From an uncultured Clostridia bacterium (lineage in GTDB: Bacteria; Bacillota; Clostridia; Oscillospirales; Ruminococcaceae): a stretch of DNA of 8,138 nucleotides. Positions 1-6,603 of this stretch are shown here, one piece after another. The stretch covers positions 1 to 8,138 of the forward strand of contig CALLQM010000300.1 in NCBI GenBank assembly GCA_938014855.1, read 5' to 3'. Within the stretch, counting starts at the first letter, position 1. Each line of letters begins with the position of its first letter. The notes beneath the pieces are model-generated. The model saw nothing but the letters and a program-made list of their open reading frames with translations, had not been told where the DNA came from and searched no databases. Made by a program: the position numbers and the translations under genes.

Positions 1-198
1 GCCGAGGACGTGGTAGCGGCCGTTGAACTCGCCGGTGCGCTCGATGGCCTGGATATCGCGGGCTTCCTCGACGACGCAGATGAGCCCGCGATCGCGGCGG
101 GTGTCGGCGCAGTAGCGGCACACGTCCTCGGCGGAAATGTTGCCGCATACCCGGCAGAAATGGACGCCCTCGCGAACGCGGCCCAGCGCCGCCTGCAG
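1..198 (-). CDS. recR: Fragment of recombination protein RecR (zinc finger and start of TOPRIM), joined in frame to the neighbouring activator
   Basis: The translation contains a C-x2-C-x8-C-x2-C zinc finger (FCRVC, then CRYC, about 133-180), followed by RRDRGLICVVEEARDIQAIE and the TGEFNGRYHVLG stretch that opens the TOPRIM domain of RecR. RecR works with RecF/RecO to load RecA at gaps during recombinational repair. Only the central part is present. The N-terminal helix-hairpin-helix region is replaced by the sigma-54 activator sequence, and the C-terminus runs off the window. GC is about 70% over 1-210, against about 48% over 211-360, and the third codon positions are nearly all G or C, unlike every other gene here. 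The family call is confident. I infer that this piece comes from another organism, possibly a high-GC actinobacterium, through a chimeric join. A real fusion would destroy both proteins. The boundary is uncertain between about 181 and 215. Confidence 0.85.
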   Translation of the reverse strand, partial: MQAALGRVREGVHFCRVCGNISAEDVCRYCADTRRDRGLICVVEEARDIQAIERTGEFNGRYHVLG

Positions 199-1248
199 TC
201 GGCCGAGTTCCCCAAACAGAAAATCATCCTGCTGTTTATGAAACGGCCATCCGCAGTCCACAACCACCATCGATTTACGTCCGCGTCCGGAAAATTCGTG
301 AATGCATTGGGCAAGAAGTCGTTTCCCTGTTCCCTCTTCCCCTTCGATCAAAATCGGTTTCTCCGTCATCGCCAGACGCTTTGCTTTTCGCACGGTATCC
401 GCCGGGAACACATATTCCGCATCGTGTTCAAACGATGCAACCGGATGTTCCGCGGAAAGTTCCTCCCAGTCGTGATTGGCATTGCTCATCGGGCGAAACA
501 GGAACAGCATGCCGTTGCGGCTTCCGTTAATGACAATGTTACTGCAGGAAACAAATCCGCAAAACAGCTGACCGGTCTCCCCCATATACACCATCTTGTC
601 GCGGATATCTTCCAATTTGTTTAAAAATTCCGTAATGACTTTATGCGGCAGTACTTTTGATATCATCTTTCCCATGCAGTCTTCCCGAAGATCGAAATAC
701 TTGGGAAACTGCCGGTTACAGTAAGCGATGCGGCCCAGCTCATCGGCAAAAACAATGGCATCGGATATAGAATCCATCAGCACTTCGCGTTCTTTCCGAA
801 TAATGTTGAGGGTATTGTAATCGTCGCGGTTTCGAATCTTGCTGGACAGCAGTGCCGACATGTTTTCCACAAACGCAATGGAATTGCGCACATCTTTAAA
901 GATGGTCGGAACACGCTGTTTTGGAAGAACCAGTGCGATTGCCCCAACGACCGCTTCGTTGTAAAAGATGGGGACGCCGATAATACCGGTCATCTCACAT
1001 TGATAGAATTCGGGACAGTTTTTACAAGCGCTGAAGTTAGAACGGTCATCAATCGCGATCGTTTCACCGCTCAATATAACCCGGCCAACGACAGATGTCC
1101 GGCTGATGAGTGTATATTTGTCGAAATAGCGGCAGGTATTGCTGACCGTTTTCAAATTGCTGTCAACGATGAGCACATCGACATCCAGCGTTTTTGAAAT
1201 CACTTCAGAAAATTTATCCGTATCGCTTTTGATTTCAGCAAGCAGCAT
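199..1248 (-). CDS. Sigma-54-type transcriptional activator, GAF-PAS-AAA+, truncated in the AAA+ domain
   Basis: Residues about 15-130 resemble a GAF sensor domain (IIGVPIFYNEAVVGAIALV). A PAS-like segment follows at about 155-200 (LMDSISDAIVFADELGRIAY). The start of a sigma-54 activator AAA+ domain follows at about 295-350, with Walker A GEEGTGKR (usual form GESGTGKE) and FLFGE. The rest of the AAA+ domain, including GAFTGA, Walker B and any DNA-binding HTH, is missing because the frame runs into RecR. The GAF region carries C-x2-C-x5-C (residues 75, 78, 84). The start at 1248 is preferred because AGGGG lies 8 nt upstream; the ATG at 1254 is only 2 nt from it. The gene begins 39 bp after the dhaL stop, which suggests co-transcription. 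The architecture matches DhaR/AcoR-like activators, so control of the dha genes or the importer is plausible but inferred. Confidence 0.8.
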
Positions 1249-1287
1249 GCTCATCGCCCCTTTCTTGTCTATGCGAAAGTTGGAGAT

Positions 1288-1932
1288 TTACAGCTTCTGT
1301 GCAACAAAATCCATCAGGGTTTCAATCTGATATGCCATGGTAATTGCGCCCGGATCCAAGTGACCGACGCCCTTATTTGCCTGATAGAATGCACGTCCGC
1401 GAACCGCTTCCATTTTGGCGGTGTTCTGCGCGCCATCGTTTGCGGCCTGTTTTACTTTTTCAAGGGTTTCTTTTTCCGAAACACCGTTTGCAATGCACTC
1501 GCGGTAACATTCGACCGCCGGGTGCAGGCTGTCAATCATCGTTTTAAAGCCGGGTTTTGCATTGCCGCGCGACATGATCGCTTCGAGCATTGCGGCAAGA
1601 AGTTCGCACAAATCTGCGTTTTCAATGACTTCTTTACCTTTTAGGGTTTTGGCTGCGCCAAGATAAGCACTGCCGTACAAAACGCCGGAACTTCCGCCGA
1701 TGACCGCCATCATGGTCATTCCGATTTTTTTGAATTCATCAAATAGGCTGAGCGTTTTGAGTTCGTCACTGATTTCCACCAGTTTCTCAAAGCCCATGTT
1801 GATGTTGCTCCAATGGTCGCCGTCGCCGGTTGCTGAATCAAGCTCGGTGACGTAATCTCCATTCTCATGGATTTTCTGATATGCCAGGTTAATATATTCC
1901 ACATAATCTGCGGATGTCAGTTGAAATCCCAT
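1288..1932 (-). CDS. dhaL: Dihydroxyacetone kinase-type subunit DhaL (ADP-binding subunit)
   Basis: DhaL holds the nucleotide that phosphorylates the ketose bound to DhaK. In PTS-dependent systems its bound ADP is recharged by DhaM. The 214-aa length fits the family (about 210). Residues 32-39 (DSATGDGD) supply the three Asp (32, 37, 39) that coordinate the Mg-nucleotide. GGSSG at 79-83 and GRAFYQANKGVGHLDPG at 179-195 are further family motifs. Two positions look unusual: W41 follows GDGDH where Gly is common, and GFKTM (128-132) replaces the GDKTM of well-known DhaL proteins. This may mark a subfamily. The start at 1932 is chosen because AAGGAGG sits 7 nt upstream and the N-terminus then fits the family; a longer frame from 2016 overlaps dhaK and would be spurious. 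It begins 22 bp after the dhaK stop. Confidence 0.9.
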   Translation of the reverse strand: MGFQLTSADYVEYINLAYQKIHENGDYVTELDSATGDGDHWSNINMGFEKLVEISDELKTLSLFDEFKKIGMTMMAVIGGSSGVLYGSAYLGAAKTLKGKEVIENADLCELLAAMLEAIMSRGNAKPGFKTMIDSLHPAVECYRECIANGVSEKETLEKVKQAANDGAQNTAKMEAVRGRAFYQANKGVGHLDPGAITMAYQIETLMDFVAQKL

Positions 1933-1954
1933 TGGGTATCCTCCTTTTTTGCCC

Positions 1955-2944
1955 TTACAGAACTTTGAGAGCTGGTGTGTCGCACGGAGCATCCAGCAGC
2001 TGTTTGAGTTCGTCATCCAATTTCATCAAAGTGAGCGAACAGCCGGACATTTCCAGTGCAGTCATATAATTTCCGACAAGTGTTTTGTAGATTTTAATGC
2101 CTTTTTCGGAAAGGATCTTTTCGACTTCGTTGTTTAAAATATACAGTTCCATCAGCGGTGTGGAGCCAAGTCCATTGACCAGCAGTGCCACTTCAGAACC
2201 GGAATAATCATAGTCGCTGAGAATCTTATCGAGCAGGATCTGTGCAGTTTCTTTCGCAGTTTTAACAGTAGTGCGCTCAACACCCGGTTCGCCGTGGATG
2301 CCCATGCCGATTTCGATTTCATTATCACCAAGCTGGAATCCCGGTTTGCCGACAGCGGGAAGTGTGCAGGGGCTCATAGCCATTCCCATGCTGCGAATGT
2401 TTGCGATTGCTTTTTCAGCGGCCGCTTTGACTTCCTGCAAAGAACCGCCCGCTTCTGCTTTTGCGCCCGCAATCTTATGAACAAAAACGGTTCCTGCAAT
2501 GCCGCGGCGTCCGGTGGAATAGGTGCTGTCCGGAACGGCAACGTCATCTTTTACAACAACGCTTTCCACTTCGATATCATCCATTTCCGCAAGGTCTTTG
2601 GACATGCCAAAGTTCATGATATCGCCGGAATAGTTTTTGATGATGAGCAGAACGCCCGCTCCCCCGTTGGCCTCTTCAATGCCTTTGATGATACGGTCAG
2701 GGCTCGGAGAGGAAAAGACGTTGCCCGCGACTGCCGCATCGAGCATTCCGCGGCCGACATATCCCGCATGTGCGGGCTCATGTCCGGAGCCGCCTCCCGA
2801 AACAATTCCGACTTTGCCGGATGTTTTTTCGCGGCGGGAAACAACCTCAAGCTGCTCGGTATACTGCAGCGATGGATGCGCTTTGACCATCCCCACAAGC
2901 AGTTCAGAAACGACATCGTTCGGATGATTGATGATTTTCTTCAT
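1955..2944 (-). CDS. dhaK: Dihydroxyacetone kinase-type subunit DhaK (ketose-binding subunit)
   Basis: DhaK binds dihydroxyacetone covalently through a His and presents it to DhaL for phosphorylation to dihydroxyacetone phosphate in the cytoplasm. This 329-aa protein has GGGSGHEPAHAGY at 50-62 with His55, NYSGDIMNF at 104-112 with Asp108, and GMGIHGEPGVE at 213-223 with His217. These correspond to E. coli DhaK His56, Asp109 and His218, so the catalytic set looks intact. The C-terminus (LLVNGLGSTPLMELY, then VGNYMTALEMSG) is typical. No DhaL domain is fused, so this is the split, PTS-type form rather than the single-chain ATP-dependent form. dhaM is not in the window. The start has GGAGG 7 nt upstream. 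The 68-bp gap after livF holds a 15-bp palindrome. Another short ketose is possible as substrate. Confidence 0.93.
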   Translation of the reverse strand: MKKIINHPNDVVSELLVGMVKAHPSLQYTEQLEVVSRREKTSGKVGIVSGGGSGHEPAHAGYVGRGMLDAAVAGNVFSSPSPDRIIKGIEEANGGAGVLLIIKNYSGDIMNFGMSKDLAEMDDIEVESVVVKDDVAVPDSTYSTGRRGIAGTVFVHKIAGAKAEAGGSLQEVKAAAEKAIANIRSMGMAMSPCTLPAVGKPGFQLGDNEIEIGMGIHGEPGVERTTVKTAKETAQILLDKILSDYDYSGSEVALLVNGLGSTPLMELYILNNEVEKILSEKGIKIYKTLVGNYMTALEMSGCSLTLMKLDDELKQLLDAPCDTPALKVL

Positions 2945-3012
2945 TAAAAAACCTCCGTCCTCATTCTTAATTGATACGATTAGTAATCGTTATTTTTAAA
3001 TTCTTGGATGTA
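2945..3012 (-). promoter_or_regulatory. livF-dhaK gap with a 15-bp palindrome, possible operator
   Basis: This is the longest gap between livF and the activator gene. It contains the perfect palindrome ACGATTA-G-TAATCGT at 2976-2990, AT-rich flanks, and the dhaK ribosome binding site GGAGG near 2952-2956. The palindrome lacks a following U-tract on the minus strand, so it is a better candidate for a protein-binding site than for a terminator. No convincing promoter is visible. A weak sigma-54-like match at 3005-3020 (TGGCA kept, but CC where GC is expected) overlaps the livF stop codon. Regulation is inferred. Confidence 0.35.
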
Positions 3013-3720
3013 TTATGCCAGTCCCAGATAAGCCTGACGGACTCTCGGGTCATTGGCCAGCTCTTTCGCATCGCCGTGCATGGAGATCTTACCGATTTCC
3101 AAAACATAGGCACGATGTGCAATCGAAAGCGCCATGTTCGCATTTTGTTCGACAAGCAGAATAGTGACACCCTGCTTATTGATGTCTTGAATCAGATCAA
3201 AGATCTGAAGCACGATGTTCGGAGCAAGACCGAGCGATGGTTCATCGAGCAAAAGCAGAGTTGGCTCGTTCATAAGTGCGCGGCCGATTGCCAGCATCTG
3301 CTGTTCACCGCCGGACAGCGTTCCTGCCGCCTGTTTGATACGTTCTTTTAGACGCGGAAACAATTCATAAACGCGTTCAAATGCAGAATTGATCTGTGCT
3401 TTATCATTTTTAATGTAAGCGCCGAGGCGCAGATTTTCTTCAACCGTAAGCGCTGGGAACACTTCACGTCCTTCGGGAGAAAGGCTGATGCCCATTTTTA
3501 CCATGCTGTGAGCCGGCATGCCCACAATGCTTTTTCCCTCGAACGTAATCGAACCTTTAGCGCTGCGTGTCAATCCGGAAATTGAGTTAAGGGTGGTCGT
3601 TTTTCCCGCTCCGTTGCTTCCGATGAGCGTTACGATTTCGCCTTTTTTGATTTCCATGTCAATTCCCTTCAGGGCGTGGATATTGCCGTAATAGGTATGC
3701 AGTCCTTCTACTTTAAGCAT
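3013..3720 (-). CDS. livF: ABC transporter ATPase, branched-chain amino acid type, LivF
   Basis: This is one of two ATPases expected to power the Liv-type importer at the inner face of the membrane. The protein is 235 aa, normal for LivF. Walker A is GSNGAGKTT (34-42), the ABC signature is LSGGEQQ (135-141) and Walker B is LLLLDEP (155-161). The switch position reads VEQNA (190-194), with Gln where most ABC ATPases have His, as is usual in LivF. MLKVEGLHTYYGNIHALKGI at the N-terminus is typical. The ATG overlaps the last 8 bases of livG, so translational coupling is likely; the nearby upstream sequence has only a poor Shine-Dalgarno match. dhaK follows after 68 bp. Confidence 0.95.
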   Translation of the reverse strand: MLKVEGLHTYYGNIHALKGIDMEIKKGEIVTLIGSNGAGKTTTLNSISGLTRSAKGSITFEGKSIVGMPAHSMVKMGISLSPEGREVFPALTVEENLRLGAYIKNDKAQINSAFERVYELFPRLKERIKQAAGTLSGGEQQMLAIGRALMNEPTLLLLDEPSLGLAPNIVLQIFDLIQDINKQGVTILLVEQNANMALSIAHRAYVLEIGKISMHGDAKELANDPRVRQAYLGLA

Positions 3721-4483
3721 CTTTCTTCACACCCCCAAGATAAGCTTCGATGACCTTTTCATTGTTTGCGATTTCTGCGGGCAGACCGTGTGCAATGCGT
3801 TTGCCGTGGTCGATTACATAGATGCGGTCCGAAATATTCATAACAACGCTCATGTCATGCTCAATGAGGATGATTGTATAGCCTTTGTCACGCAGTTTGC
3901 GGATAAACTGAAGCAGTTCTTCCGATTCCTGCGGGTTCATTCCGGCGGCAGGCTCATCCAACAGGATGATCTTCGCATCGGTGGCAATCGCTCGCGCAAT
4001 TTCAAGTTTGCGCTGGTCGCCGTAAGGCAGACTTTTCGCATAGTAGTCCATGCGGTCTTTTAATCCAATGGATTCCAAAATCCGAACCGATTTTACGATT
4101 TTTTCGCTTTCCTCTTTGCGGAATTTCGATGTGCGGAAGAAGGAATCAAAAAACGAGTATTTGGTGCGGATTTGTGTTCCAACCAACACGTTTTCGATGA
4201 CTCGCATGTCGCCGAACAACCGGATGTTTTGGAACGTTCGGGAGATGCCTGCTTGGACAATGTCCCGAGGAGTCTTATTATGGATGGGGTTTCCTTCAAA
4301 TATAATTTCGCCTTTATCAATCTGATAGACGCCTGTCAGCATATTGAAAACGGTGGTTTTGCCCGCCCCGTTGGGGCCGATAATACTGATGATCTCCCCT
4401 TTTTCAACCTCAAAGCTGACGTCGTCGACGGCCACGAGACCGCCAAAGCGCTTGGTGATGCCTTTCACTTCTAAATATGCCAT
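3713..4483 (-). CDS. livG: ABC transporter ATPase, branched-chain amino acid type, LivG
   Basis: This is the second ATPase of the importer and the presumed partner of LivF beneath the LivHM channel. The protein is 256 aa, as expected. It shows Walker A GPNGAGKTT (36-44), the LivG hallmark SRTFQNIRLF (81-90, Q-loop Gln85), the signature LPYGDQRKLEIARA (152-165), Walker B IILLDEP (172-178) and switch His209 in IEHDM. The start at 4483 gives the normal N-terminus MAYLEVKGITKRFGG. No Shine-Dalgarno sequence lies just upstream. The nearest good one, AAAGGAG at 4520-4526, is separated from the ATG by a strong GC-rich hairpin, and no in-frame start codon lies between them. See the separate hairpin entry. 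Confidence 0.95.
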   Translation of the reverse strand: MAYLEVKGITKRFGGLVAVDDVSFEVEKGEIISIIGPNGAGKTTVFNMLTGVYQIDKGEIIFEGNPIHNKTPRDIVQAGISRTFQNIRLFGDMRVIENVLVGTQIRTKYSFFDSFFRTSKFRKEESEKIVKSVRILESIGLKDRMDYYAKSLPYGDQRKLEIARAIATDAKIILLDEPAAGMNPQESEELLQFIRKLRDKGYTIILIEHDMSVVMNISDRIYVIDHGKRIAHGLPAEIANNEKVIEAYLGGVKKDA

Positions 4484-4526
4484 ATCGCGGTTGCCGTCCG
4501 GCGTCGTGCCGGAGCGGCGCTCCTTT
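4481..4526 (-). promoter_or_regulatory. Remote Shine-Dalgarno, hairpin, start codon arrangement before livG
   Basis: Read on the minus strand: AAAGGAG (4526-4520), one C, then a hairpin at 4518-4493, nine bases, and the livG ATG (4483-4481). The hairpin arms are GCCG-C-TCCGGC and GCCGGA-CGGC around an ACGAC loop: ten base pairs with one bulged C. Linear spacing from GGAG to ATG is 36 nt, and about 10 nt if the hairpin is skipped. A competing fold, GGAGC-GCC-GCTCC, would bury the Shine-Dalgarno sequence and excludes the larger hairpin. The sequence features are directly visible; the translational role is inferred. Confidence 0.6.
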
Positions 4527-4546
4527 CTTTACAGAATACAGCGTGG

Positions 4547-5574
4547 TCAGGATTGTTTGGCCAGTTCCTCTCGTGCCAGACGAGGCAGTTTATAGGGCAT
4601 TTGAGATTTCCAGCCCAATACGCCCTGCGGACGGAAACGCATCATGAGTACGAGAATCGCACCATAAACAACGAATCGATAGTCCATTAAAAAGCGCGAG
4701 ACTTCGGGGAATATAATCAGTACGGCGGAGCCGAGGAACATGCCCCGAATGGTTCCCATGCCGCCCAAAATTACGATACTGATAATCAGAGAAGAAACAT
4801 CGAATGTAAACGAGTTTGGATCGATAAACCCGACAAGCGGTGCATAAAATGCTCCTGCAAGACCGGTGATGAACGCTGAAATTACGAACGCAAGCACTTT
4901 GCAGCGTGTGATTTGGATGCCCATCATCGTTGCGGCAATCTCGTCCTCTTTAATCGCGATAAACGAGCGGCCGGTCTTGGAACGGATGATTACAAGACAT
5001 GCAATGGAGACCAAGAACACGAGCAGAAGCATTAGGTAATAAAGTCCGTGGTTGGAAAGCGTCAAATCAAAGCCGAAAAACGATGGCTTTGGAATATTTT
5101 TCAGTCCGAGCGTACCATTGGTGACGGTGCCCAGTTCATGAAAACCATACGGGCAATCTCGCCGAATCCAAGTGTTACGATTGCAAGATAGGTTCCTTGC
5201 AGTCTCAATGTCGGAAGCCCGAGAAGCAGTCCGCACAGAGCCGCCAAGCAAGCGCCGGCAATTGCGGCAACTACAAAATTGACATTGAGCCGCAGCATCA
5301 AGAGTGCACCGGTATAAGCGCCGATTCCGAAAAATCCTGCATGGCCCAGTGAAAGCTGGCCGATATATCCGGTCAAAACGTTCAGCCCAAGACCCAGCAT
5401 GGCATATACGCCGATCATAATCAGGATTCGCATGATGTATTGGCTAAATCCCATAAACGGAATTGCCAGCAAAATCAATGCACACACAGCAGTGACCGGT
5501 AATTTATATTTCGCCAAAAAAGATTCCATCTGGTAGACAAACCCTTTGTTGGCGGTTTCTTTAGTAGATTTCAC
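4547..5574 (-). CDS. livM: Branched-chain amino acid-type ABC permease LivM, interrupted by a one-base frameshift
   Basis: LivM pairs with LivH to form the membrane channel. The first part (5574-5101 before its stop) is hydrophobic and typical: LGLGLNVLTGYIGQLSLGHA, GAYTGALL and YLAIVTLGFGEIARMVFMNW. The second part (from about 5130, stop at 4547) resumes with GTVTNGTLGLKNIPKP and the cytoplasmic coupling segment FIAIKEDEIAATMMGI. The two parts lie in different frames. Adding one C to the CCC run at 5130-5132 joins W148 to GTVTNG and gives a normal 342-aa LivM. I see no slippery heptamer there, so sequencing error or a recent inactivating deletion is more likely than programmed shifting. The start is GTG (5574), with AGGGG about 9 nt upstream; ATG at 5529 is an alternative. 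It begins 24 bp after the livH stop. Confidence 0.88.
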
Positions 5575-5598
5575 ACCTTTCAGCCCCTTTCCTATGAA

Positions 5599-6474
5599 TT
5601 AGACCTTGGTAATGGTCTTTTTGCCGAAGAATCCGGTTGGCTTTAAGATCAGCACAATGATAAGAATGATGAACGCCATGGAGTCACGGTAAGTAGAACC
5701 GAGGAACGTTGCGGCAAGGCTTTCGGAAACACCGACAACCAGTCCGCCCAGAACCGATCCGGGAAGCGAACCGATGCCGCCGAGAACTGCAGCTGCAAAT
5801 GCTTTAAGACCTGCCATAAAGCCCATTCCGGGATAAACAATTTGATAATATCCGCTGATCAAACTTCCTGCGATGGCCGCGGAAGCGCCGCCGAGGAAAA
5901 AGGTGAAGGAAATAACAAAGTTGACATTGATGCCCATTAAGCTGGCCGCTTTCGAATTTTGCTCAGTCGCACGCATTGCAAGCCCAACTTTTGTTTTATT
6001 GACAAGCATCATCAAAGCAATCAGCAGAACAAGCGAAACCGCACACATGATGATCTGGGTAGAATTGACCTGTGCAATGCCGATGTCGATCATACCAAAA
6101 TCAAAAAATGCAGGGAATGATTTTTTCTCACTGCCGAAGAAAATCATCAGCAGGTTTTGGATGATGTTGGAAATACCGATTGTGGTAATCAGCGAGGCAA
6201 TTCGAATTGAATTCTTTTTACGAAGAGGCGCCAGCGCGGTTTTATCAATTACCACACCCAGTAAACCGGTAAATACGATGCTCAAGAGGATCGCGGGAAA
6301 TACCCCAAACTGAAATCCCACAAACAACAGCGCAAAATGTGCACCGAATGCATATACCGATCCATGGGAGAAGTTGATGAGTCTTAAAATACCGAAGACC
6401 AGCGAATAGCCTACCGCGATCAGCGCATATGCCATTCCAAGTGCAAGTCCATTAAAAATCTGTTGTATAATCAC
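5599..6474 (-). CDS. livH: Branched-chain amino acid-type ABC permease LivH
   Basis: This is the first permease of the importer, an integral membrane protein with about eight hydrophobic segments in 291 aa. Family landmarks are QQIFNGLALGMAYALIAVGY at 4-23, INFSHGSVYAFGA at 33-45, the cytoplasmic coupling segment RATEQNSKAASLMGIN, and the late GGIGSLPGSVLGGLVVG stretch. The start is GTG at 6474, which gives the usual short lead before QQ. No upstream in-frame ATG, GTG or TTG gives a better start. The start lacks a close Shine-Dalgarno sequence: AAAGGAG lies at 6508-6514, beyond a perfect hairpin. It follows the binding-protein gene after 129 bp and precedes livM by 24 bp. Confidence 0.94.
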   Translation of the reverse strand: MIIQQIFNGLALGMAYALIAVGYSLVFGILRLINFSHGSVYAFGAHFALLFVGFQFGVFPAILLSIVFTGLLGVVIDKTALAPLRKKNSIRIASLITTIGISNIIQNLLMIFFGSEKKSFPAFFDFGMIDIGIAQVNSTQIIMCAVSLVLLIALMMLVNKTKVGLAMRATEQNSKAASLMGINVNFVISFTFFLGGASAAIAGSLISGYYQIVYPGMGFMAGLKAFAAAVLGGIGSLPGSVLGGLVVGVSESLAATFLGSTYRDSMAFIILIIVLILKPTGFFGKKTITKV

Positions 6475-6514
6475 ACTCGTAATGGTTGCGGAGGATTCCG
6501 CAACACTCTCCTTT
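6472..6514 (-). promoter_or_regulatory. Remote Shine-Dalgarno, hairpin, start codon arrangement before livH
   Basis: Read on the minus strand: AAAGGAG (6514-6508), three bases, a perfect 8-bp hairpin (arms GTTGCGGA and TCCGCAAC at 6504-6485, 4-nt loop), ten bases, and the GTG start (6474-6472). Linear spacing is 33 nt, and about 13 nt with the hairpin excluded. The loop and 3' arm contain TCCTCC, which could instead pair with GGAG and hide the ribosome site. A GTG two bases after GGAGA opens an 11-codon frame whose stop TGA overlaps the livH GTG, so a tiny leader peptide is an alternative reading. Confidence 0.6.
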
Positions 6515-6554
6515 CCATCAGTTTTTGTATCGATGGTCCTTGTGCCGGATTTTC

Positions 6555-6582
6555 GGCAGTCTCTGAATGAACAGAGACTGCC
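6555..6582 (-). repeat. Perfect 11-bp stem-loop just after the binding-protein gene
   Basis: Arms GGCAGTCTCTG and CAGAGACTGCC flank a 6-nt loop, starting 22 bases past the stop codon of the binding-protein gene. No U-tract follows on the minus strand (GAAAATCC), so it does not fit an intrinsic terminator of the usual form. A hairpin here could stabilise the 3' end of the binding-protein message. This would fit the common pattern in which binding proteins are made in excess over the permeases. The structure is seen directly; the role is inferred. Confidence 0.55.
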
Positions 6583-6603
6583 AATCCCGCAAGCAAGATT
6601 TGA

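Noticed and set aside
10..624. Long plus-strand open frame at the window start
   Set aside because: It lies opposite the activator and the RecR fragment, crosses the composition break, and its translation shows no recognisable domain. It is open because of the high GC on the other strand.
1933..2016. Upstream extension of dhaL to an ATG at 2016
   Set aside because: It would overlap the dhaK end by 62 bases. The extra residues are not DhaL-like, and the AAGGAGG site points to 1932.
2294..2947. 217-codon plus-strand open frame opposite dhaK
   Set aside because: The minus strand here encodes a full DhaK with all catalytic residues, and the plus-strand translation has no family features.
3005..3020. 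Sigma-54 promoter before dhaK
   Set aside because: TGGCA fits the -24 box, but the -12 element reads ATCCA without the invariant GC, and it overlaps the livF stop codon.
5128..5140. Programmed ribosomal frameshift in livM
   Set aside because: The site reads AACTGGGCA without an X-XXY-YYZ heptamer and no stimulatory structure was noticed, so a missing base is simpler.
5134..5251. Separate start at 5251 for the second half of livM
   Set aside because: The first about 40 residues of that frame overlap the real LivM coding in another frame and are not LivM-like. The match begins only at GTVTNG.
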